From the NCBI GenBank assembly GCA_943737045.1, contig CALSFV010000334.1, positions 124,001-188,000 on the forward strand: a DNA stretch of 64,000 nucleotides. Direction: 5' to 3'. Both the position numbers and the translations under genes were made by a program. This document shows, in pieces, positions 21,201 through 32,200 of this stretch (positions are counted from its first letter, which is position 1; the number at the start of each line of letters is the position of its first letter). This DNA comes from Parapristionchus giblindavisi (lineage: Eukaryota; Nematoda; Chromadorea; Rhabditida; Diplogasteridae). The notes beneath the pieces are model-generated. The model did not search any database, was not told the origin of the DNA, and worked only from the letters and a program-made list of their open reading frames with translations.

Positions 21201-23150
21201 TTATATCAACAGTAACTTTTATTTTTCTGGATACCGTAACTTCCTTAACCTACTCAATAGTAGTGTGGAGAAGTTCACCGCAAATTTCGATGCGTGCATT
21301 TTAACGGTAGTGTAGGGGTGGACCCGACCTGAATACTGTACTCCACTTACAGTAACCCTATTAACAATAATCTTGAAGGCAGTGCTGTATCACGAACTGA
21401 GTTTATTTTCATAATTTGTTTTAAATTCGGTTCTTTGTTCAAAAAATCAGTTCGCGATTCCGGACGATTACGGTAGTCCAAAACCGTGCCCGCCTACTGA
21501 TGGTAGTGGTATTGACCGTATAAAATACACTTGTTTATTTGGTACGAGAGTAGCCAACCACTCCCACAAGAGACTTTCTTGTTTTGCATGGTTCAGAAAC
21601 TATGCCGATCTCTTTTATATATGATATAGCGCACGGCGAAGGTCAGCCGGGTTAGAGAGAGGCAGCGGAGAAACAATCGAGAGGCGGGGCGAGATGTAGA
21701 AGGCTACATCTCGCTCGCCTCTCGATTGTGACTTCCGTTCGTTAGCACTGTTTGTCATTTCCTTATGCAAGTACATTTTATACGCACAATACAACTTTGT
21801 TGTCATATACCCCCTCCCCACCGATTTATGATCCGTTACCGAAACGGTCACCTCTCAAAAGCGAGAGAGCATTGCCAGAGTGGAGAGTTTCAAATTAGCG
21901 CGGGTGCGCCTTTAAGATGTCAACTTCCGTGATCTTATCAAGAATATGCTGGCTATTGATCCGAGTGAGCGTTATTCCATTACTGATGCCCTCAAGCATA
22001 AGTACGTGCGAGGTTGGTACAAGGAGGAAGAGGTGAGTTCATTTATTCCATTTGGCTGGGCGGTCGCCTTTATTTGGAATGACACTAGGTCAGATGATAA
22101 CCGTGGAATGAGAACCGACTGAATGAGGACGATTTCCACACTTTGTCTCTTCATCATCGTATATCTCTGATATGTAAATAGTTCTCATCCAGTCGGTTCT
22201 CATTCCACGATTCTCATCCGACTCGTTAGTGTCAACTTTAATACATATCAGGATACTATCCCCGAATTACCTCTTAAAACATAGCTCACGAGTGCAATTT
22301 AAGGTACTTACTGCACAGTCACCAACTCCATTTGATTTGGAAATGGATTTCAGAAATATACGACAATGGAAAGGTGAATTTGGTTGTTTGAAAGGGGAAT
22401 AAACTAGAGTTATTGTTTATTGACCACGCTTTGAATAATTATACACTGACGGAAAGCTCTCTCATATTTGAGCCAAGGGTTATCTAAGATGCGACAATTA
22501 GAGAAAAGTTCTTTAGAATATAGCACGCTGTAAACTAAAAAATTTGCACCAGGTGCATGGCAATTTTCTGTCCACTTTTTCTGCTTCTTCGTTCTCGTTT
22601 ACCGGTCTGAAAGTGGCATAAACAGCGTGCTATATGAGATAACTGCTTACTCTAGTCCGCGTTAATAACTAGAGAGTGCTATCCAACGTGATTTTTGGGA
22701 GATTTTGGACCAAACAAACCTTTTTCTATTATGGTCCAGTTAGACAATCTATCTCTAAGAGAATGAAGGAAGAGAGTTTGAAAATAGCGGCAATATTAGC
22801 GGATAATAAATTTTCCACTCCACCAAGGTTTCGGCGAGAGATCACTCTCACTTTTTGCATACCACCCTTCTCCTAACAATGAGTATGCTAGTCATTAGAG
22901 TCTGGCGTAAAGATTCGCGGGACTTCAACGGTAAAGGAATGTCTCATGCTCTTTTTGTCAATTCTCTCACTTCCATCCCGCGGGAGTTTTTCCAAAACGG
23001 AGAGTTTCGAGCTGGCTATGGTGGCTATGGGAAGAGTGGTTCTTTCAATTCTCTTTTTATATGATTGTTTGACCTTTTTCAGAGAAAGTGATCGGCGACA
23101 TCATGGCTTATGAGAACGCTCATGATATATTCACGGATAAATTTTCATAA
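18212..23150 (+). CDS. JNK/KGB-like MAP kinase with degenerate activation loop (possibly decaying)
   Basis: Exons: 18212-18345, 18678-18807, 18850-18936 (GC donor), 19098-19199, 19422-19584, 20008-20189, 20911-21002, 21917-22032, possibly 22354-22373, and 23083-23150. Kinase landmarks in order: LGGGSQGVV (Gly loop), VAIKK (Lys), YREFSLL (Glu), [41 protein letters not shown] (catalytic Asp), [50 protein letters not shown]. The JNK TPY phosphorylation motif is replaced by TNQ ([15 protein letters not shown]), so the activating Tyr is missing. The junction 20189/20911 is off by one base and the link to the last exon is unresolved; these could be missed exons, sequence errors or real decay. All core catalytic residues are present. 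Expected role: stress-pathway Ser/Thr kinase. Confidence 0.8.
19238..19360. mobile_element. MITE family 1 in a kinase intron
   Basis: Starts at TTAA 19238-19241, then AGACACACCGCGAGGCCATT, with the complementary right arm ending GGGGTGTGCCTATAA. It lies in the intron 19200-19421. Confidence 0.75.
20790..20860. repeat. Near-perfect 71-base hairpin in a kinase intron
   Basis: TTCAAGTGAACCTAACATAT... on the left pairs with ...ATATGTTAGGGGCACTTGAA on the right, with almost no loop. It lies in the intron 20190-20910. Confidence 0.7.
21849..21915. mobile_element. Half copy of MITE family 1 ending at a splice acceptor
   Basis: Only the right arm remains: GCGAGAGAGCATTGCCAGAG through GTGCGCCTTTAA (TTAA 21912-21915). 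The next base, G21916, completes the AG acceptor of kinase exon 21917-22032. Confidence 0.75.
22080..22232. mobile_element. Palindromic MITE in a kinase intron
   Basis: Inverted repeats read CGTGGAATGAGAACCGACTG at 22100 and its complement at 22178-22198, with outer ends ACACTAGGTC and the complement of ACACTAACGAG. Confidence 0.6.
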
Positions 23151-24287
23151 TTTTGGTTTGTAGTTTTATGTTTCCCTCTGTAGTTTGATTTCACCCTCCG
23201 TAGTGTTACCTTTGTAGTTTAGTTGATATTCCATAATGAGGTGTTGCATTTGCGAGCCGAGAGAACTCCATCTTCCCGTCACTTGTGACATATACACGTC
23301 CACGCCCTTTTTTGAGTGTATTGGGTTCGAAGTGGAAAATCTTTATTGACCTCAGGGTACGGTAAAAGGTTATTGTAGGTTGCGGGAGGCAATCATTATT
23401 TATTAATGATTACAGTAACTTCCTATCTCTACTGGCATTTACGGTTTTCCACTTGGGACCCCAAGCTCCAAAAATGGACGTGGACGTGTGCGTTTACGTA
23501 AGCGAAATATAACGCTAGTTTAACTGACGGCGTGCTCTCGTCTCGCAAATGTAACACCGCATAAATAATTAGAACACACTCGAACATTTCTCGGCTGAAC
23601 ATTTAAGTTGATTTAACCATCATCACCGATAAAGCTTTCGATTTTATTGTCCAGATATTGGAACAATCCAAGATCGCAAGGCTTTTCTCAACAGATTTCC
23701 ATTAAGAGTGTCATGTTGGTTCGAATGGCGTAGGTCACTAGTCATAACTCCATCGTAATTCATCATCGTTCCCTTGTTAAGGTCCACGCTACTACTACTA
23801 TTACTAATAATAATAATAATATTCTTTTTGCAGTAAATTATATTTGTTCATATTTTTTTTAAATTGGACGGATGTGATTTTGACACATTACTGAAAAAAT
23901 AATATCCAGGGTCAGCAAATGATTTTGTTTCTGTGTCGATCATAATGCTAATATCGGATAAATCAACGATCATGTCTATCAGCATACATTATATTTTCTT
24001 ATTCAGTCTCTTTCAACGAGATAGTTCGGACATGGCGGAGTGCAACTATCGAATTCCATTGCGAAAATTGCCAATCACAAATTATCCATCATACTCTATT
24101 TTTTATATATATGGAATCTTTTTTATTGCTGGAAACAAAACAAAAAATGTATAGTTCTAATTTACACTATCCTAGCATTAGATTAAACAATTGCACAATG
24201 AGTCGTAATACCACAGAATTCTGATGTAAGCCATTTTTGTTTGAAGGCCAGTCGAGCGAGGGAGTTATGAAAGGAAGAGGTAGCTAT
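23151..24287. other. Intergenic with palindromic and duplicated segments
   Basis: About 23239-23560 is a worn palindrome whose ends (GTGTTGCATTTGCGAG and the complement of TATGCGGTGTTACATTTGCGA) match the MITE at 8945-9050. About 24030-24260 resembles 29050-29240, the 3' flank of the glycine-zipper gene, as expected if the fragment at 24676-25050 was duplicated with its flank. No gene was recognised. Confidence 0.45.
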
Positions 24288-24611
24288 TAGAGACCGCCAA
24301 ACTGCTATATGCCGTAATTGAATGAGAAAATGAGAGGAGTGAATTTTCCTTCCCGATAGGAGATTGACCGAACCTATGCCATATCGTGATATGCGAATGA
24401 CTTCGAGAGGCGGCTATATATGCCTTCCAAGATGCGTTTGGCCAAACTCATCTTGACAAAGTAATTGTCCGTGGCCGTGAGAAAGAATGAGAGAGCAGCC
24501 GATTGAACTTATGTCAAGAAATGGAAATGAAACGCATAACAAAGGAGAGGAGATTGGCCAATCTCCTCTCTCATTTAAATATGACTTTCAATATGCATTT
24601 GGCGGTCTCTA
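24288..24611. mobile_element. hAT-type MITE with 8-bp target duplication
   Basis: Termini TAGAGACCGCCAAA on both sides in inverted orientation, flanked by GTAGCTAT at 24280-24287 and 24612-24619. An 8-bp duplication and a TAGAG-type terminus are characteristic of hAT elements. Confidence 0.75.
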
Positions 24612-24675
24612 GTAGCTATTGTGATAGTTTCTATGCTGAGCGGTCGTTCTGGCTTTCATGAAGAACAGAAGTATG

Positions 24676-25050
24676 TCAATGTCTACAAAATACTTGTACC
24701 GACTGATCCGCCACAGTCGATCCAAAGAAAGATCCCATGACACCTGAAATGCTTTTTTTTTCAGCAACAATTTTTTATGCTCGGATAGTACTTTCACAAG
24801 CGAATGATATTCTAAAAATATATTGTTGCCAATTGGAGAACCGAAAACCGGAATTAAACCATGATATATCGGTACCTCCGGTAAGTCCACCGAGGTAGGT
24901 TCCAAATAAGGGAACAACACTGCCCATTGCAGCATCGTATACGGCTCCTTAATTATTGATTAATCAATAATAAATACTCCATAATAATGACGGATTCGAT
25001 CCGTAGCTGTGTGCCAATAGTCCGCTTGCGATGCTGGCAGTAGTTACAAT
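24676..25050 (-). pseudogene. Partial duplicate of the glycine-zipper gene (last three exons)
   Basis: Exons 25002-25050, 24876-24947 and 24676-24743 match the last three exons of the gene at 29242-32591 in length, phase and sequence: AAMGSVVPLFGTYLGGLTGG, then GSFFGSTVADQSVQVFCRH and a stop. The donor after 25002 has changed from GT to GA, and no upstream exons are present, so this copy is probably dead. Exon sequence remains open, so it is either young or partly constrained. Confidence 0.8.
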
Positions 25051-25124
25051 CTGAAAAAATCGATACCCGTTTAATATCGATATTTACAAAACCATTTTTG
25101 AAATGTCAACATAATACGATTTTT

Positions 25125-25240
25125 TTAAAGGCACACTCCAAGCTAATTTTACTTTCCACATTGGCAATACTACTCCCAAAGAAAGCGAGAGAGTGTTGCC
25201 AGAGCGGACAATTTCAAATTAGCTCGGGATGTCACTTTAA
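25125..25240. mobile_element. MITE family 1
   Basis: TTAA at 25125-25128 and 25237-25240; AGGCACACTCCAAGCTAATT at the left end and the complementary arm at the right. Confidence 0.8.
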
Positions 25241-25253
25241 CAAACACTTATTG

Positions 25254-26026
25254 TTAAGAGACCGGCTCAGTAAGACTCGAGCATTTTGACCCCCTGCCGG
25301 ACAGGACTTTCGATCTGGCCCTCAATACTTTCATCATAGACACATACCGGGGGGAGACCAATGAAAGTTATAGTGAAATAAAAATAAAAATAAAATATTT
25401 ATTTTTCAAGAAAAATTTTAAAATCTAGTCCGAGTCTATTTGTATATTTTTCCTATGTAAGGGCATCACTAAGAGTAAAATCACATAATAAAGCAACCTC
25501 TTACTCTTGCGAATTTCAAGAAATTTAATTTTCGATTTTTGCAATTTACACATATCTCTCATTCTGTTGCAATTCTCGATGCCTGCGAAATGTTGGCCGG
25601 CCAAGGGAATGTGACCACCATGTACACAATCGTCAGGGCTACAATATGCACTATTCCATTACTGGGGCTAGCCGTTCAACGATGATAGAAGAAGAAAAAT
25701 CTGAAAATCAGACACGAAAAAACATATTCAGAACAATATGATATTAATGTTCAGCAGTGTTTGTAAGAGTGCATGGCATGTTATTCACTAATAAAAAGAA
25801 ATAAAAGTCCTAGCTATCACGATTGAAAAGATATGAATTTTTCAATTTTTTACTTAATGTGACATATTTGAGTCGGGTTTGAGCCTAAGGGCATTTTCAC
25901 TATAATTTTCATCGGTCTCCTCCCGGTATGCGTCTATGATGAAAGTATTGAGATCCGGATCGAAAGTCCTCGCGAATGTCCGGCAGGGGGTCAAAATGCT
26001 CGAGTCTTACTGAGCCGGTCTCTTAA
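25254..26026. mobile_element. 773-bp TTAA-flanked inverted-repeat element
   Basis: TTAA at 25254-25257 and 26023-26026. The ends read TTAAGAGACCGGCTCAGTAA and its complement, with inverted repeats of more than 120 bp including CATTTTGACCCCCTGCCGG. It starts like the 11077-13085 hairpin. No ORF of note. Confidence 0.8.
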
Positions 26027-27197
26027 GTAGTCGGTTTAGCTGTTAATTTTGGGAATTAGCAACTTCTCAATATTTTAATGATCGAGAGAGATTGAAAGAA
26101 TGTTCTTAGCGGAAAGGACCATCAACCCATCTTTGAACACCAGATAAGAGCTCTCCTCCGACCAAGCCCCTGTGACCCTCATTACATTGAAAGGTAGCGT
26201 TACCTCATACAATGAATGGTCTCTTCATTGCGCACTTTCTGTTCTCTAACAACGAGAGAGCATTGCGCGTCGAAGAGACCATTCAGTGAGGTTACGCTCC
26301 CTCTGCTCTTCTCTTCACTACTAGCTGACCTCTCTCTCCCTCTTCCCCCTTCTCACCGATATCCAACATGGATTGGCGAATCATTCATTCATTCATTCAC
26401 TATCCGTTGACTAGTTAATACATTGCTTGTATCTCATATTTGTTATAGACCCTAACGGTTTTTCCATGCTCATATTGTTCTTTGTAAGTAATTCTTCCAT
26501 CTGATGATGATACGATAATTGCATCGAAACGTCATAAATAATTTAAATAATTCTTCTTGTCTAGTTTCGGCTACACTCATTGTCAGAAATATTCTATATA
26601 TGCAACAATTATCATCCAAATCGGAGAGAAAAAATTAAAAAGGTCGCATGGCCTCTTTCATTCTTACAGGAGATCCGTGAAAGGATGAAAATATGCATGG
26701 CAATAATACAAATACACGTAGGAACACTTTTTGTGCGAATAGTGTGAAAATAGCCGCCGCGTCCCGCTGTCCACGGTCATTATGGTCGTCCGCCATATAC
26801 GCTACAGGACGGACGACCAAAAAACCACGGTATTTTTGGTCGTCCGTTCTATACGGTTAAGTTTCTTCCATTAACTTTTGTGAATAGAAAAGATACCTTT
26901 TCTTCTGTAGTTCGTGTTGATTTCGTGATTTCCCATCCGTGATTATCATTGTTATTTTCTCCTTAACTTTGAGTTTGTTAACAACTTTTCCGTATCTTAT
27001 TGTCTGGAGTAATGTCTCAGTTTTCAAAAGCATTTTAGCTAGCCAAGTTTTCCGAAAAGTGAAGCTTATTTTTGTACTTATATTGAGATGGTATTGGATA
27101 AGCATATTTTCATCCAAAATCCTCACATAGACGACTTAGTATTAAAACTGTTTTATTTATTCAATTTACTTATTTCATTAATTGTTTGGTTTTAGAC
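26027..27197. other. Intergenic with MITE fragments
   Basis: 26191-26302 is a copy of MITE family 2 (GTAGCGTTACCTC...GAGGTTACGCTCCCT). 26600-26681 is a lone end of the 33091-37424 element (TACAGGAGATCCGTG). 26776-26860 is a small palindrome built on GGTCGTCCG. The stretch ends with acceptor GGTTTTAG (27188-27195), two bases before the ATG at 27198, a candidate spliced-leader site. Confidence 0.5.
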
Positions 27198-28802
27198 ATG
27201 GTCGCGATTATTATTCGTTTGGTTGGAGAACAAGAAGATCGTTTATTCGAACTCATTGAACTAGATAATCAGGTTTTAATAATAATAACTTTAATAATAA
27301 TAACTTTGATAATTTATTCTAATTGACTTATTTTATATTTTCAGATTCTGTATGTTGACCTGAAGAAGCAGATTGAGAGTGTTACGTATATTCCTGCCGA
27401 CTTTCAACAAGTCCAATTCCGTGGAGAAAAACTACCCGTTGTTGAGCGTCCTCTTACAACCATTAAATGTGGCGAAGAAATTGTTGTTGTAAGTTTAATT
27501 TTCATATATAGAATTTACTGTTAATTTTAAAAATTTTGAGAATCAAAATTATGTTAAACAATTATTATTATACAGCTAATAAATTTTATAACATTTTGTC
27601 AAAGGTTATTTAATTTTGGAACTATTTTGTGCTATATTTTCATTATTTTAGAAACACATTCTTCTGGATACATGGAGTGCGTATTTGTTTCTTTGTGAAA
27701 GCGCCAAAGAAATAAAAAAATCAAAGCCTGAACGAACCAAGTGTGCGAATACAGCAATTGCCGTATCAAAAAGGCTGGAGGATTCCGGATTCTTCGAAGT
27801 ATACGTCAACTTTGTCACAGAATGGGTAGAAACCATCGGTCACATGTTGAGGTTTGTCAGTTTGTTCAAATTGTTTGAACAAATATTGACAAAATAATAA
27901 TTTTGATATTTCAGGTTTGTCGACAGAACGCATAATGATATTAAACAAAGCGCTACAATATTTTTTTCTAAGATGTATCCCAATTCCAAAATCGACTTTA
28001 AGCCTAAACAAGGTGGTACTCGACCTGGAATTGTGGTAACGGTAACGGGCAATGAAGAAGAGACAAATTACTATATGAAGACTTATCATCACGCCGGTTC
28101 CATGTCATTGCACAATACATCAAAGCGACACTTGCCAGATCTTCGCGAAATGTTCGCATATCGACTCCTTCAACTTATTGGAGTAGGACCTGCTGTATTC
28201 TTCCCATTTTATGCAGGATCGACATACATTCACTACATTGCTACTAAAGAAATCATTGAATTCATAGAGCTGGACAAACTTAAGGATGTTACAGAGCAAA
28301 ATAAAGTCGTTGTTGAGGTAATACATTTTCAATCATTATTTAATTAAAGATACTTCAGCAACAGTAGTTGAATTTGTTTAAAGAAAACCCATTTTAGGCT
28401 TACTTGCTTTTACTCATCCTTGGAATACGCGACTTAAATGAAGGAAACATTGGTTTATCCAAAGATAAAACCCTATCTATCGTTGATTTTTACGTGCCGG
28501 ATGCCGACAACTTTCTACGACGCAACATACATGCAGATTTCAAGGATAAGAGCAACTTTGGTGGAGTAGAAAGAGCCAACGAAATATTAACTGAAATTGG
28601 CCATGAAGAGAGGATGAGAATTGCCAAAGCTGCACTGCCCCTTTGGAGTCAAATCAATAGTATGACAAGCGATATCATTGGCATCGAGAAAAGTGAATTG
28701 CGAGAACATGGAATAAAGTTCGGGACTGCTACAAATGACGTCGACACTTATCTTCAAGATATCAAAGTAAATTATGCCTCGATATGTTTAGCTTTGCAAT
28801 AA
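27198..28802 (+). CDS. Ubiquitin-like domain fused to a divergent kinase-like domain
   Basis: Exons 27198-27272, 27345-27488, 27652-27851, 27915-28317, 28398-28802; every junction is in phase, giving 408 residues. Residues 1-73 follow the ubiquitin pattern: hydrophobic first strand, DLKKQIESVTYIPADFQQVQ helix and turn, FRGEKL, then a TIKCGEEIVV end. There is no terminal Gly-Gly, so it is a built-in domain. Residues about 165-320 have kinase-like landmarks: NYYMK (Lys195), LREMFAYRLLQLIGVGP (Glu218), GIRDLNEGNIGL (Asp286, Asn291) and SIVDF (Asp304). The spacing resembles atypical kinases of the HipA/phosphoinositide-kinase type rather than eukaryotic protein kinases. I know no named family with this pairing. 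Role unknown; substrate-tagged phosphorylation is only a guess. AATAAA overlaps the stop codon. Confidence 0.8.
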
Positions 28803-29241
28803 ATTTATTTTTCATGCATACGGTTTTGTTTGAATTTGAATAGTAATTATAATAATAATTGAAATAGTGCTTTATCCGAGCTATTATATGCCAATTTAAA
28901 GCATACTTATTGTTGTTAAATTGTTACAGTGTTCATATGCTTTGATGACATATATTTGGTTGAATTTTTCTGAAAAAATAAAAAAAATGCTTATTCATAC
29001 CCTTTCTATTATTAGATTGGTTAGGTTACAGTGCCGCCTTCATGGAGAGAAGTGTCTACGATTAGAAGGGCATAATATACTATATTTCGAAAATATTCAT
29101 AGTCAATCACAATTTATCCATCGTACTATGTATATCTAATATCTAATGAATTTTTATTGCAGGAAACAAAAAAACAAATTTATACATTTCTAATTTACAT
29201 TATACTGACTACTATTAGATTATACAACAGAGCAAAACGCG
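28803..29241. other. Convergent 3' flanks
   Basis: Separates the plus-strand UBL-kinase gene from the minus-strand glycine-zipper gene. A minus-strand AATAAA (TTTATT at 29153-29158) could end the latter. The sequence from about 29050 resembles 24030-24260. Confidence 0.45.
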
Positions 29242-32200
29242 TCAATGTTTGCAAATCACTTGCACCGACTGATCAGCAATAGTTGAGCCAAAGAACGATC
29301 CCACAAGGCCTGAAATGTGCAAGAACTGAGTTTGTTAAAGTGACACCTCGAACTGATTTGAAACTCTCCGCGCTGGTCACACTCTCTTGCTGGGTTTGTC
29401 TGCGACACAGTATTGACAATGAGGGAAATGGGGTGAGCTTTTAAAGGGAGCGTAACCTCACTCAATGGTATCTTCGACGCGCAATGCTCTCTCGTTGTTA
29501 GAGAACAGAGAAATAGTGTACATAATGTAGAGACCATTGGGAGAGGTAACGCTCCCTTTAAATGCTCGGAGAGCACTTTGACAAGGGAATGACATTCCAT
29601 AAATAAATTATCATTGGAGAACCGAAAACCGGAATTAAACCATGATATATCGGTACCTCCGGTAAGTCCACCAAGGAAGGTTCCAAAAACGGGAATCACA
29701 CTGCCCATTGCAGCGCCGTATACAGCTCCTTAATTTTCGATTGATCAAGGATTCAATAAATTCTACACTATAATGACGGATTCGAACCGTGGCTGCTTGC
29801 AAATAGTCCTCCTGCGATGCTTGCAGCAGTTCCGATCTGGAAAAAATCGATAATAGCATAATATCGATATTTACAAAAAAGTGAAATGTGTTACGAAAAA
29901 TAATTAATCTCGTAATTTCTCCACGCAGGGCACATTGTCAAAGAAACCATGTTAATTTCAGAGTCACGAATTAGATGCCCCACAGTTACTGATCCAGCGG
30001 GGGGAATTATTTTAGAGTATTTTTTTGAAAATCTTTTCACACCGTATTGCATGGTCCGCCAACTTTTCTGTCTCGTTCCATAGCATCTGAGATGTCTTTC
30101 ATTGCCATCGCGGCGTTTACAATCCAGAGAACCTGTGAAAGGTAACGAAAGATGAAAATGGAGGCAAGAGAACAGCTTTTCAAGTTCACAGTAACAGAAG
30201 GATTAGAAGATATGCTGTTCGAGAAAAGGTATATAATATCATACATCATTTATGCGTTTTTTCACTGTTTTGATAGAATATGTCAAGATTTTAAAAAATA
30301 AACACAACTAACATTGCCAGCTTGCTGAGCGGCATATGCGACGGAGGTTGCGCCCTGAAGAGACAATCAATATTAGGATTTATTCAATCAATAATCCTAC
30401 CGTAGCTCCTCCCATGCCTTCGAGACGCATTCGCTTGTTCAGACGATATCGTGCACCCTATCGATTGATTTAATTATTTGCAAAGATCAAGGGTGAATCG
30501 TACTTTGCTCAGCTTGACAACCTCCTTGACGGCCGCATCGGCAGCCGAGGGTGAGCTAGAGTAGTGCAGATGATCGTATGAATGAGGATTGGGAGGAGCA
30601 TGTGCGCGATCGACACGGAATAGCATCTGCAAACCATGTTCATTTGGTACATTTACATTATGCATCGTTACAATTGCCTTACGTGCTTCCGCCGTTACTT
30701 CCGCCGTGATGACGGAGACTCGGCGGAGGAGATTACGGCGTAGGTACGCAAGGCAAATGTAACTGTGCATTACATTTTATGGCGCACTAAAAAATAGTGG
30801 AAAACGGAAAATGGCGACTTTCCGGGGTCTAAAAAAGCACCTGGAAAATCGAAAATTTGAATTCGCGGGCGCGAAAAAAGGTGCGGGAATTCAAATTCTG
30901 GCTTTCCAACTGCGGTTTTCTGCGGTTTAAAAAGGATGTTAAGCAGGAAATCAAGTTCCTACACTTCATAAAGGTCGAAAATTGAAATTTCGGTTTTATT
31001 TAAGTTTTATAACCGCAGAAAATCGCAGTTAGAAAGTCAGAATTTGAATTCCCGCGCCTTATTCGCGCCCGCGAATTCAAATTTCGAGTTTCCATTTTCG
31101 GTTTTCCAGTGTACTTTTTTAGACCCCGGAAAGTCGCCATTTTCCGTTTTCCACTATTTTTTAGTGCGCCAACTATTCTGTGGGCCACAGGATTTGTAGT
31201 GATATGGGGTGGTTCCACTGATTCCATTTTTCTCGACTTTTAACAGGGACACGAAAATACAAGCAAAAACACAAAAACAAATAAATATTCATTTATCATA
31301 AATCAAAAAAAGCATCCCCATGGTATTTGCAAAACGGAATTTCAAAGAGCCGAAGATCGAACTCGACGTACCTCTCCTGTGACTTTATCGAAGACCTTGA
31401 CAGGACTGTTCGAGTTAGGATTGATTCGAATGTCCACCTTTCCGAGGGTCTCACGCTCGATCTGAACAATTTTATGATGAATCTATACATGCCTATGATC
31501 ACTTCTACTTTTCCAGCCGTGTATCAACAATAAAATCTCTTATTTATAACGAAATGATTTCCTAGCAAATGGAATTCTTCACTTGCAGGTCAAGGAAGTC
31601 CCATAACCTATATGCAAGAGGATTTGATTTCTCTGTGCGTTCTCGAATGCTGCGATAGAATGCAACCAGAGCGTCCAATAAAGGGAGCGTAACCTCTCTC
31701 AATGATCTCTTCATTGTGCACAGTATTTCTCTGTTCTCTAACAACTAGAGAACATTACGCGCCAAAGAGAACATTGAGAGAGGTTACTCTCCCTAAAAAC
31801 TTGTTCTTGTTTTTTTAAATGTTTCAGCTTCGCCAAAGATGTGGAAAGGTGAAAAACCGAAATCGCTTTTGCGCGACGGAACCCCCCCCCCAGGGCTGTG
31901 CACGAAAAATTTCGAAAAATTGTTTAAAGCGTTCTGATTGCCCACGTTTGCGAGATATGACGTATTTGTTTTGAGGAATCAGGAGAGTATCAGAGAGTGC
32001 GGTTACTAGTCGTCTCCACTTCGAGAAATAATCGATTTTTCGAATCCGAAAAAAATTTTCGAAGAAAAGCTAATTATTTAATTACTCTATTACACAATAT
32101 GCGAAAGTTCAACGTCAAATAAGTGTCCCATATGATATACGCAATTCCTGGAGAAATAATCTCTTTTGCTTTTGTTTTAAGAAAGATAATTGACATTTTT

